DNA of 11,211 nt, from positions 1-11,211 of the forward strand of contig CAYYJO010000068.1 in assembly GCA_964472265.1 (NCBI GenBank), in the 5' to 3' direction. The position numbers were made by a program, and so were the translations under genes. Source of the DNA: JAGNLA01 sp964472265 (GTDB lineage Bacteria > Caldisericota > Caldisericia > JAAYUI01). Position 1 is the stretch's first letter. Each line of letters starts with the position of its first letter. Under the pieces are notes generated by a model, which was given only the letters and a program-made list of their open reading frames with translations, was not told the origin of the DNA and did no database searches. Positions 1 through 6,090 of the stretch are shown in pieces.

Positions 1-78
1 ACATTAGACAGACAAACTGCCAGAATGTTTCTGCGAGATGTCACCATAACCAAAATGATCGGCTCGATAAAAAAATGA
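1..78 (+). CDS. Possible 3' end of an upstream gene (25 codons, partial)
   Basis: Frame 1 is open from the first base to a TGA at 76-78 and would encode a short tail ending in GSIKK. It stops 15 bases before the -35 box of the pdxS promoter, which is where a preceding gene could end. The tail matches no family I recognise, and a 75-base open frame can occur by chance. A second frame is also open here, so this is only a possibility. Confidence 0.22.
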   Translation, partial: TLDRQTARMFLRDVTITKMIGSIKK

Positions 79-93
79 TTCAACAAAAAATAA

Positions 94-121
94 TTGATTG
101 GAGTTGGCCGGGATGTAAAAT
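94..121 (+). promoter_or_regulatory. Sigma70-like promoter of the pdxS-pdxT-yebC-ruvC operon
   Basis: A -35 box TTGATT (94-99) and a -10 box TAAAAT (116-121) are separated by 16 bases. Transcription would start near 128, leaving a leader of under 20 bases that carries the pdxS ribosome site. No riboswitch or long leader fits in that space. The prediction rests on consensus match and position only. Confidence 0.5.
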
Positions 122-145
122 TCCATGTTCGGAAAGGCGGTAAGC

Positions 146-1024
146 ATGGATAACAACTTTCTGGTAAAAAGAGGTTTGGCTGACATGCTCGTTGGCGGCG
201 TCATCATGGACGTGGTTACGCCAGATCATGCAAAGATAGCGGAAGAAGCCGGAGCCGTTGCGGTTATGGCGTTGGAGCGCGTTCCTGCCGACATCAGGAA
301 AGATGGCGGAGTGGCAAGAATGTCTGACCCACAGATGATCGAAGGCATCATGAAGGCCGTGTCGATTCCTGTCATGGCAAAGTGCAGGATCGGCCACACG
401 CTCGAAGCCAGAGTGCTTGAAGCAATCGGCATCGACTACATTGATGAATCGGAAGTCCTCACTCCAGCCGACGATGAGTTCCACGTCGACAAATGGGCGT
501 TCAAGGTTCCGTTCGTCTGTGGCTGCAGAAACCTTGGCGAAGCCCTCAGAAGGATAGCCGAAGGTTCAGCAATGATCAGAACCAAAGGTGAGGCCGGGAC
601 AGGCAACGTCGTTGAGGCAGTCAGACACCAGAGACAGGTTCAGCGCGACATCAGAAGGGTCGTCATGGCATCTGATGAAGAGCTGGTCACAATTGCAAAG
701 GAACTTGGCGCACCGGTCGAACTCCTCCGCATCGTCAAAAAAGAGGGCAGACTTCCTGTCGTCAACTTCGCAGCAGGCGGAGTGGCAACACCGGCAGATG
801 CAGCATTGATGATGTATCTTGGTTCAGACGGCGTTTTTGTTGGATCAGGCATCTTCAAGTCAGGTAACCCGGCAAAGCGTGCAAAAGCCATCGTTGATGC
901 AGTCGCACACTGGCAGGAACCCGCAGTTATCGCCGAAGTCTCAAAGAACCTCGGTGAACCGATGGTTGGAATCAATCTCGACACCCTCAAGGACAACGAG
1001 AGACTGGCTGGCAGAGGCTGGTGA
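146..1024 (+). CDS. pdxS: Pyridoxal 5'-phosphate synthase, lyase subunit PdxS
   Basis: PdxS is the synthase subunit of the DXP-independent vitamin B6 pathway. It condenses ribose 5-phosphate, glyceraldehyde 3-phosphate and ammonia (supplied by PdxT) into PLP in the cytoplasm, as a dodecamer in known members. The 292-residue (beta/alpha)8 protein has the usual family length. D22 in VIMDVV and K79 in VMAKCRIGH correspond to the first active-site Asp and Lys. K147 in MIRTKGEAGTGN is the second catalytic Lys within the phosphate loop, and NFAAGGVATPADAA with LGSDGVFVGSGIFKS forms the C-terminal phosphate site. I chose the ATG at 146 over the in-frame ATG at 125 because a purine-rich GGAAAGGCGG (131-140) lies five bases before it and homologues begin here. 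Its stop overlaps the pdxT start by four bases (GTGA). The identification is essentially certain. Confidence 0.98.
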   Translation: MDNNFLVKRGLADMLVGGVIMDVVTPDHAKIAEEAGAVAVMALERVPADIRKDGGVARMSDPQMIEGIMKAVSIPVMAKCRIGHTLEARVLEAIGIDYIDESEVLTPADDEFHVDKWAFKVPFVCGCRNLGEALRRIAEGSAMIRTKGEAGTGNVVEAVRHQRQVQRDIRRVVMASDEELVTIAKELGAPVELLRIVKKEGRLPVVNFAAGGVATPADAALMMYLGSDGVFVGSGIFKSGNPAKRAKAIVDAVAHWQEPAVIAEVSKNLGEPMVGINLDTLKDNERLAGRGW

Positions 1025-1593
1025 GAGCAGGCGTTTTCGCTCTCCAGGGCGATGTCATCCAGCACGTCAGGGTTCTAAAATCTCTCGGTGCTGAAGTTAT
1101 CGAGGTCCGAAACCCTGGCGATCTGAATCTCTGTGATGGTTTGGTCGTCCCAGGAGGCGAATCCACAACCTTTGGAAAACTGGCATCCCGTTGCGGACTT
1201 GATCTCGAAATAATCAAAAGAGTCAATGACGGCATGCCCATTTTCGGCACATGTGCCGGTCTGATCATGATGGCAAAAGAGCTTGACGGATACCCGGATC
1301 AACCGACATGGAAACTCATGGACGTCACTGTCAGGCGCAACGCCTACGGTCGACAGCTCCAGTCGTCGGTCGAGGAAATCGAAATCGAAGGCAATGGCAA
1401 GGCTGATGTTGCATTTATCAGGGCTCCTTTCATCACAAGAGTGGGGCAAAACGTCAAGGTACTTGCAAAAGACGGCCGGAACAATATAGTTTTTGTAGAA
1501 GAAGGCAACAAACTCGGTGCTGCATTCCATCCTGAAATGACGGGAAATCTGGCAGTACACCGGATGTTTCTTGAAAAAATAAGGAGGATGTAA
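1021..1593 (+). CDS. pdxT: Pyridoxal 5'-phosphate synthase, glutaminase subunit PdxT
   Basis: PdxT is a class I glutamine amidotransferase that hydrolyses glutamine and channels the ammonia to PdxS. The 190-residue length is normal for the family. The nucleophile is C78 in FGTCAGL, and the rest of the triad is H170 and E172 in AAFHPEMT. The oxyanion and glutamine-binding motif VVPGGESTT is at 42-50, and the N-terminal VFALQGDVIQH is typical. The start is a GTG overlapping the pdxS stop by four bases, so translation is probably coupled, which suits a fixed subunit ratio. The gene ends with TAA directly against the yebC ATG, and its last codons carry the yebC ribosome site. All catalytic residues are present. 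Confidence 0.98.
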   Translation: MRAGVFALQGDVIQHVRVLKSLGAEVIEVRNPGDLNLCDGLVVPGGESTTFGKLASRCGLDLEIIKRVNDGMPIFGTCAGLIMMAKELDGYPDQPTWKLMDVTVRRNAYGRQLQSSVEEIEIEGNGKADVAFIRAPFITRVGQNVKVLAKDGRNNIVFVEEGNKLGAAFHPEMTGNLAVHRMFLEKIRRM

Positions 1594-2352
1594 ATGTCAG
1601 GTCACAGCAAGTGGCACAATATTCAAGGCAAGAAGTCGGTAACCGACGCAAAGAGGGGCAAGATCTTCACAAAGATCGGCCGTGAAATCATCATCGCAGC
1701 ACGCGACGGTGGCGGAAACCCGGAATCAAACTTCAAACTCAGGGCAGCTCTTGACAAAGCTTCAACAGCGGCAATGCCAAAAGAGAACATCAAGAGAGCC
1801 ATCCAGCGTGGAACAGGCGAAATTGAAGGCGCAATCTATGAAGAAGCCCTCTACGAAGGCATCGGCCCTGCAGGAACGGCAATCATAGTTGAAGCCCTCA
1901 CAGACAGCAAGAACAGGACAATCTCCGAGTTCAAGAAGATTTTCAGCAAGCACGGCGGAAACCTTGGCGAACAGGGATGCGTTGCCTGGAACTTCCTCAG
2001 ACAGGGTGACATTTCGATCGAAGGCGGCGGAAAGTCGCTTGACGATGTGTTCATGATCGCAGCCGACGCAGGAGCAGAAGATGTTGCTGAGGACGGTGAC
2101 GGTTTCATCGTTACAACACCATCGGATCAGCTTCATGCCGTTTCGGAAGCGCTCAAGAAGGCTGGCTTCAAGGTAAAAGAAGAGGGTCTCGTCTACAACC
2201 CAAAGTCAACCATCAAAATTTCAGGCAATGATGCCGAAAAGCTCTTGAAGCTCCAGAACGAACTTGAAGATCATGACGACGTGCAGAAGGTCTTTACAAA
2301 CTCGGAGATCGACGACGCCGAAATGGAGCGCATCGCAGCCATCCTCGAATGA
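1594..2352 (+). CDS. yebC: YebC/PmpR (TACO1) family protein
   Basis: The 252-residue protein is a full-length YebC/TACO1-family member. The signature N-terminus GHSKWHNIQGKK is followed by DAKRGKIFTK, the family block around MPKENIKRAIQRGTG (residues 61-75) and the conserved EALTDSKNRT (residues 100-109). The family was long annotated as transcriptional regulators (PmpR); more recent work on TACO1 and bacterial YebC proteins supports a ribosome-associated role in relieving stalling at proline-rich stretches. I cannot decide between these from sequence. A strong AAGGAGG (1581-1587) lies six bases before the ATG and inside the end of pdxT. The 3' end overlaps ruvC by ATGA. yebC next to ruvC is a widespread arrangement. 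Confidence 0.95.
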   Translation: MSGHSKWHNIQGKKSVTDAKRGKIFTKIGREIIIAARDGGGNPESNFKLRAALDKASTAAMPKENIKRAIQRGTGEIEGAIYEEALYEGIGPAGTAIIVEALTDSKNRTISEFKKIFSKHGGNLGEQGCVAWNFLRQGDISIEGGGKSLDDVFMIAADAGAEDVAEDGDGFIVTTPSDQLHAVSEALKKAGFKVKEEGLVYNPKSTIKISGNDAEKLLKLQNELEDHDDVQKVFTNSEIDDAEMERIAAILE

Positions 2353-2819
2353 GGATACTGGCAGTCGATCCTGGCTTGGCCAGAGTCGGCTGGGCAGTGC
2401 TCGATAAAAGCGGTCAGACAATACGTCTTGTCGACTGCGGACTAGTAGAAACACCGGCCGGTGGGGAGGTTCCTCACCGGCTTTGTATTATCCACGAGCA
2501 GCTGCTTGACATTGCAAAGAAATTCCAAGTCAGCCAGATGGCTGTCGAGGAGCTGTTTTTTGCCAAGAACACAACGACGGCCATTCTTGTCGCCCAGGCC
2601 AGGGGCGTTATCCTGATGGTCGCCCACCACGTCGAAATCCCTGTCTTTGAATACAAGCCCAACGAGGTCAAGCTGGCCGTCACAAGCTACGGCGCTGCGG
2701 ACAAGTCGCAGGTTGGGGCAATGGTAAGGATGATCCTTGGATTGGCCGATGTTCCCAAGCCAGATGACGTTGCCGACGCCTGCGCCCTTGGCATTTGTCA
2801 TTTGTTTAGCGTGAGATGA
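2349..2819 (+). CDS. ruvC: Crossover junction endodeoxyribonuclease RuvC
   Basis: RuvC is the dimeric endonuclease that cuts Holliday junctions symmetrically after RuvAB branch migration. It has an RNase H-like fold with four acidic metal ligands, all visible: D7 in AVDPGL, E67 in AVEELFF, and D140 and D143 in PDDVADACALG. The conserved FEYKPNEVKLAVTSYGAADKSQV stretch (residues 100-122) spans the DNA-binding region. At 156 residues it is slightly short, ending soon after the last catalytic Asp. Its ATG overlaps the yebC stop (ATGA), and no separate ribosome site is obvious, so it is probably read by translational coupling. It is the last gene of the operon; a hairpin with a T-tract follows at 2884-2925. 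ruvA lies 2.7 kb downstream and ruvB is not in the window. Confidence 0.97.
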   Translation: MRILAVDPGLARVGWAVLDKSGQTIRLVDCGLVETPAGGEVPHRLCIIHEQLLDIAKKFQVSQMAVEELFFAKNTTTAILVAQARGVILMVAHHVEIPVFEYKPNEVKLAVTSYGAADKSQVGAMVRMILGLADVPKPDDVADACALGICHLFSVR

Positions 2820-2843
2820 AAACAAATTATTAAAGAAAGCCTA

Positions 2844-2874
2844 TTGAGCAAATGTTCAAATAAGATAGTATTAT
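2844..2874 (+). promoter_or_regulatory. Possible promoter in front of the small hairpin and Abi remnant
   Basis: TTGAGC (2844-2849) could serve as a -35 box, followed after 16 or 19 bases by TAGTAT (2866-2871) or the overlapping TATTAT (2869-2874). Initiation would fall near 2880, only a few bases before the GC-rich hairpin at 2884. That would yield a transcript of about 45 bases if the T-tract terminates it. This AT-rich gap could produce such boxes by chance. Confidence 0.35.
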
Positions 2875-2883
2875 TAGCACTTC

Positions 2884-2925
2884 GCCGTCCGGCCTCTGCA
2901 TGTAAGCCCAAAAGGACGGCTTTTT
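2884..2925 (+). terminator. Hairpin with T-tract: operon terminator or small structured RNA
   Basis: GCCGTCC (2884-2890) pairs perfectly with GGACGGC (2914-2920), directly followed by TTTTT (2921-2925). The 23-base interior is unusually large for a terminator and can form a small inner stem (GGC 2891-2893 with GCC 2906-2908), leaving a 5-base bulge on the 3' side. As it stands it would end the pdxS-ruvC transcript. The promoter-like boxes just upstream and the Abi_2-type fragment just downstream make a short RNA gene with its own terminator an alternative; Abi_2/AbiF toxins have been reported with adjacent RNA antitoxins. Confidence 0.7.
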
Positions 2926-2944
2926 CATAGTATCGGGAGGAAGC

Positions 2945-3172
2945 ATTGAAATTTGTGAGTACATCATCATAAACTATAGAAATGAGTTTTTGATAGAAAA
3001 TGAAAGATTCTTTGGCATCATAACAATTTTATGCTACCTTCAAAAAATCATTGCGCCACAAAGTTCCTGGAAAAAACGCTTTCTAGAGTTGCTGGACAAA
3101 TATCCTGACGATCTGAAAGACAGAATGGGGTTTCAAAAAAACTGGCAAGAATCACCTATCTGGCAGGATTAA
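2945..3172 (+). pseudogene. C-terminal remnant of an Abi_2/AbiF-type abortive infection protein
   Basis: The frame 2945-3172 encodes 75 residues whose pattern matches only the end of Abi_2 proteins: a hydrophobic helix (FFGIITILCYLQKII), W42 in SSWKKRFLELLDKYP, and the terminal M-G-F...W...P-x-W signature (residues 61-73). Full proteins are around 300 residues and carry a HEPN R-x4-H ribonuclease motif just before this part. That motif is absent here, so the product should lack nuclease activity. A good ribosome site GGGAGG (2935-2940) precedes it, but the frame has no ATG there: it begins with ATT at 2945, and the overlapping TTG at 2946 is out of frame and reaches a stop after eight codons. 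A TTG at 2990 is another possible start. Only about 125 bases separate it from ruvC, leaving no room for the missing part. I read it as a gene relic. The family assignment is from memory of the motif, without a search. Confidence 0.6.
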
Positions 3173-3260
3173 CAAACCAAGGTTCATCTTATTCAAGAAA
3201 CACAACTTGACCCCTCAACTTCAAGATGATTCGACAGTGTATAAATATTCCCTAGTATTT

Positions 3261-3291
3261 AAAAACCCGCAGGGGTGAACAACCCCTGCGG
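3261..3291 (-). terminator. Rho-independent terminator of the SPFH protein gene
   Basis: A perfect 10-bp stem (3267-3276 with 3282-3291) closes a five-base loop. Read on the minus strand it lies about 20 bases after the stop codon of the SPFH gene and runs straight into a short T-tract (the A-run at 3261-3265 of the + strand). On the + strand no T-tract follows, so it acts mainly for the minus-strand gene. Confidence 0.88.
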
Positions 3292-3312
3292 CATTCCCTG
3301 AAATCCCCAATC

Positions 3313-5115
3313 CTACTTGCTCTTCTGCTGACCGTCGCGGATCATGCCTGCAAGAAGCACGTCCACGAGAGTGTTTCCGGTTCCACCTTCGCCGGATGAG
3401 CCAGCCACGATGTCTGGCACCAGCTTGATCTTGTTGGAGGCAAGCGCCTGCGCAATCTGCACGGCTGCGTAGTTGTTCGACTCCATCGAATCAATCTTCT
3501 GCTTGATGACATCAGCTTCTGCCGTACCGACAGCTTTGGTTTTCTCAGCTTCTGCGTTGCCGACCGTTGTCAAAACCTTTGCGTCTGCTTCAGCGTTGAT
3601 GGTCTTCGATTTTGCCTGACCTTCAGCCTCCTTGATGGCAGCCTCGGCGTTGAAACCGGCAATGGTCACGCTCCTTTCAGAGTCAACAACCCTTGCCTGC
3701 GTCTGAGCCATGGCCTTTGCCTGTTCAAGCTCTTTCCTCGTTTCCTCAGCAAGCCTCTGGGTGTCGTAAGTCACCTTCTCCTGTTCGGCAATCTTCCTGT
3801 CCGTGAGGGTCTTCATCAAGGCCTCAGGAGGCGTGATGTCGCCGATCAGCGTGTCGATGGCATTGACGTTGTATTCCTTGAGAGCCTCGCGGATTGCTGT
3901 CTTTGCCTGATCCTGCCTCTCGCTCCTCTTGCGGAGGAACTCGATGACATCGGAAGTCTGTGCGGCATTCCTGAAGTAGTTGCCAATGGTCGGTTCAAGC
4001 ACCTGCGTGACAAGGTTCACCATGGTTCCAAAGCGTGCGATGACCTTTGGAGCCTCGTTCCTTGGCACGTGGATGATCTGGCTGACGTCAAGGTTGAAGG
4101 TGAAGCCGTCGGATGACCTGACAGTGATTGTCGAAAGCCTCTCGTCGAGCTTGTGCGATTCGGTTTTGCCTGTCGCCCAGTTGAGGACGATGTTTGCCGT
4201 TGGCACCAGCTCAACCTTGTGGGTGTAAGGATTGATCGGGTATTTGCCTGGATCGAGCGGCTCAATCCAGACGCCCCTCTTGCCCTTGTCCACCAGATTT
4301 CCGTGCTGGAAAGCGTCTCCGGTCAAGTCCTGTCCCTTTTCGCCGACATAAGCGATCACGACACCGACCTGTGCTATTGGAACTTCTGTGAGCGGTACCT
4401 GTTCAACAGTTGCAAACAGCGGGTTGATGAAGTAGCGTCCTGCAAGGATGACCTGCTCCTGACGACCCTTGTATCCGCCATTGTCAATGAAGGTCTGCGG
4501 ATCCTGGAACATGTTGTGTCCCTGTATCTCACGGCCTGCAATCTCACCGGTTTCAAGCGGTTTGCCTTCCTTTGTGGTCACGATGCCGACCATGTTGTTG
4601 GCAATCTCTATCACTTCTACTTCCTTGACCGAAAACAGAGCCTTGTTGATCCTGTAGGTTCCTGGAGGGATGATGGCAATCTGTGGGCCACGCTCTCCGC
4701 CTTCCTCAAGATACGCCCTTGCATCCTGGAACGACTCGCATTCGACCCTTCTGCCAAGAATCCTTCCGCCTGTGAGCGGTTTTCCATCCTGTGCCTCAAC
4801 GATGCCGATCCTGTTGACGGCAATGGTTGTGAACGGCTCAAGCTTGATGTAATACTGCCACGGCCAAAGTCCGAAGTGGATTCCCGGTGCCAGTGTATCA
4901 GCCTGGACTCCTGCTTCGCCATGCAAAGCGATGATGGCTCCATCGGGAAGAGTCCTGTGCCTTCCAAACAGCACGAACTTCTTTGTGACGATTCCGATCT
5001 GGTCTTTCGGAATGAACACCATTCCAAACAGCCTCAGTATCAGCCTCGAAAATATGAGCAGGAAAAGAATGCCCGCAATCGTCCAGAACCACCATGTGCC
5101 AAAAATTTCTTCCAT
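3313..5115 (-). CDS. Membrane-anchored SPFH/band 7 (flotillin-like) protein with internal repeats
   Basis: The 600-residue protein begins with one membrane helix (about 9-31). Four repeat units of roughly 55-70 residues follow, starting at QIGIV (39), RIGIV (103), MVGIV (176) and QVGVV (249). Several share G-KPL-TG-I-GR and a P-G-Y-IN ending. Next comes an SPFH/band 7 core (about 310-450), then an Ala/Glu/Lys-rich coiled coil (about 440-545) and a short Gly/Ser-rich stretch before a terminal helix. Such proteins oligomerise at the membrane and scaffold microdomains or protease complexes; the specific role here is unknown. The gene stands alone, opposite to its neighbours, with its own terminator. 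AAAGGAG (complement of 5123-5129) sits seven bases before the ATG at 5115; the adjacent ATG at 5118 is nearly as good. An upstream in-frame extension to 5190 lacks a ribosome site and would bury the membrane helix. Confidence 0.9.
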   Translation of the reverse strand: MEEIFGTWWFWTIAGILFLLIFSRLILRLFGMVFIPKDQIGIVTKKFVLFGRHRTLPDGAIIALHGEAGVQADTLAPGIHFGLWPWQYYIKLEPFTTIAVNRIGIVEAQDGKPLTGGRILGRRVECESFQDARAYLEEGGERGPQIAIIPPGTYRINKALFSVKEVEVIEIANNMVGIVTTKEGKPLETGEIAGREIQGHNMFQDPQTFIDNGGYKGRQEQVILAGRYFINPLFATVEQVPLTEVPIAQVGVVIAYVGEKGQDLTGDAFQHGNLVDKGKRGVWIEPLDPGKYPINPYTHKVELVPTANIVLNWATGKTESHKLDERLSTITVRSSDGFTFNLDVSQIIHVPRNEAPKVIARFGTMVNLVTQVLEPTIGNYFRNAAQTSDVIEFLRKRSERQDQAKTAIREALKEYNVNAIDTLIGDITPPEALMKTLTDRKIAEQEKVTYDTQRLAEETRKELEQAKAMAQTQARVVDSERSVTIAGFNAEAAIKEAEGQAKSKTINAEADAKVLTTVGNAEAEKTKAVGTAEADVIKQKIDSMESNNYAAVQIAQALASNKIKLVPDIVAGSSGEGGTGNTLVDVLLAGMIRDGQQKSK

Positions 5116-5118
5116 CAT

Positions 5119-5467
5119 TGAACTCCTTTCTCCGATATTTGACACGGGATGGTTTCCAAAGTTTTTACAAAAAGCCATCGATTTGGGCACATGGTTTTCA
5201 CAATTGATTAAACTGGGGTTAGTAACTGTATAAACTATTGAAAAATACAGTATTCTGACGTCTCCAAAAAGCTGGAAACAGAAAAATTCAAGAAATATTC
5301 GATTTTTTTACACCTAAAAAATCGTACAGGTAAGAATCAAAAGAATCTCAGACCACATTTCATTACAACACCCAATCAATTGTGTCAGGTAAAACTACCT
5401 TGGTAAAAAATTGGAAAACTTACGTCCAGACTTCATCGCTTCCAATCATTTATTTGGCTTCCACAAC
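5119..5467. other. AT-rich non-coding region between divergent SPFH and ruvA genes
   Basis: No credible coding frame is present. The stretch must contain the promoter and leader of the minus-strand SPFH gene, whose ribosome site is at 5123-5129. Only weak candidate promoter boxes are visible on that strand, for example AATACT (complement of 5250-5255) preceded by TTTCCA, so I do not call one. It also holds the inverted repeat 5300-5324 and a smaller dyad AGGTA-N4-TACCT (5387-5400) that could be a regulator site. Confidence 0.6.
5300..5324. repeat. AT-rich inverted repeat (9-bp arms, 7-base loop)
   Basis: CGATTTTTT (5300-5308) is perfectly complementary to AAAAAATCG (5316-5324) around a seven-base loop. 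It lies about 185 bases upstream of the SPFH start and 170 upstream of ruvA. The stem is nearly all A-T, so it would be a weak RNA hairpin; it could equally be a DNA-binding site or chance structure in AT-rich sequence. Confidence 0.5.
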
Positions 5468-5476
5468 TGCTATACT
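5468..5476 (+). promoter_or_regulatory. Extended -10 promoter of the ruvA operon
   Basis: TGCTATACT matches the extended -10 pattern TGnTATAAT with one mismatch in the hexamer. No good -35 box is found at 16-18 bases, which is typical of extended -10 promoters. Transcription would begin near 5483, giving ruvA a leader of about a dozen bases that holds only the ribosome site. Confidence 0.5.
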
Positions 5477-5494
5477 CTGTAGCAAGAGGTGGCC

Positions 5495-6070
5495 ATGATA
5501 GCGCATCTTTGCGGAACAGTCGAAACAATCGAGGATGAGTACATCGTTTTGGACGTCGGTGGCGTTGGCTACCAGGTTTTCATCGGGAAAATCCCCGACC
5601 TTTCCATTGGCGGAACAATAAAGCTCCACACAATTCAACAATTCAAGGAAGACGGCGTCACGCTTTTTGGCTTTGCCACACAGACAGAATGCAAGCTGAT
5701 GCAGACAATAATGGCAAAAGTCTCGGGTGTTGGCGGTAAAACCGCTCTTGGCATCCTTCGCAACCTTTCACCTGGACAAATTGCAGATGCCGTCATCTAC
5801 GAAAAACCGCACGTTTTCCAGGCGGTTCCCGGAATTGGCGCCAAGCTGAGCCAGAGAATGGTTCTTGAACTCAAGGACGCCATGGGTCAGGTGCAAGTCC
5901 AGTCCAGAGCGCTGCCGGTTGGTGGAGACATGATGGACGAGGCCAGAGCAGCGTTGCGTGCCCTTGGATTCTCGATGGGCGAGGTCGAAAGGGCGCTTTC
6001 AGGCTTGGGCAAAACCGAAAAATCAGCCGAAGAAATCATTAAAGTCGCACTCGGAAAGTTATCAAGGTGA
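5495..6070 (+). CDS. ruvA: Holliday junction branch migration protein RuvA
   Basis: RuvA is the tetrameric junction-binding protein that loads RuvB and holds the Holliday junction in square-planar form. The 191-residue length is normal. The N-terminal OB-fold domain begins MIAHLCGTVE and has the conserved DVGGVGYQVF. Two helix-hairpin-helix motifs follow, VSGVGGKTALGIL (76-88) and VPGIGAKLSQRMVLELK (111-127). A flexible linker (about 130-145) leads to the C-terminal RuvB-contact domain (EARAALRALGFSMGEVERAL onward). I chose the ATG at 5495 over the in-frame GTG at 5489 because the family begins M-I and AGAGG (5485-5489) is suitably placed before it. ruvB does not follow; a subtilase gene starts 20 bases after the stop. 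Separation from ruvC is described in the findings. Confidence 0.97.
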   Translation: MIAHLCGTVETIEDEYIVLDVGGVGYQVFIGKIPDLSIGGTIKLHTIQQFKEDGVTLFGFATQTECKLMQTIMAKVSGVGGKTALGILRNLSPGQIADAVIYEKPHVFQAVPGIGAKLSQRMVLELKDAMGQVQVQSRALPVGGDMMDEARAALRALGFSMGEVERALSGLGKTEKSAEEIIKVALGKLSR

Positions 6071-6090
6071 CCTTCCAACACGGAGGAATA

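Noticed and set aside
4..145. PLP riboswitch or long regulatory leader before pdxS
   Set aside because: The predicted promoter leaves fewer than 20 bases of leader, and no stable hairpin or anti-terminator is visible upstream.
640..1560. Minus-strand open frames opposite pdxS and pdxT
   Set aside because: Both overlap genes with complete catalytic motifs and give Ser/Arg- or Cys/Phe-rich translations without family resemblance.
3207..3245. TTGACC and TATAAA boxes between the Abi remnant and the SPFH terminator
   Set aside because: The spacing is 27 bases, too long for a sigma70 promoter, and the nearest downstream + strand gene is over 2 kb away.
4153..5121. Long + strand open frame (322 codons) opposite the SPFH gene
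   Set aside because: It is the complement of a well-supported gene with clear family features, has no recognisable protein pattern (Cys/His-rich, compositionally odd), and its start lacks a ribosome site.
6067..6090. Alternative GTG start of the S8 peptidase overlapping the ruvA stop
   Set aside because: It would add eight polar residues before the signal peptide, while the GTG at 6091 has GGAGG close upstream and yields a standard KK-hydrophobic signal.
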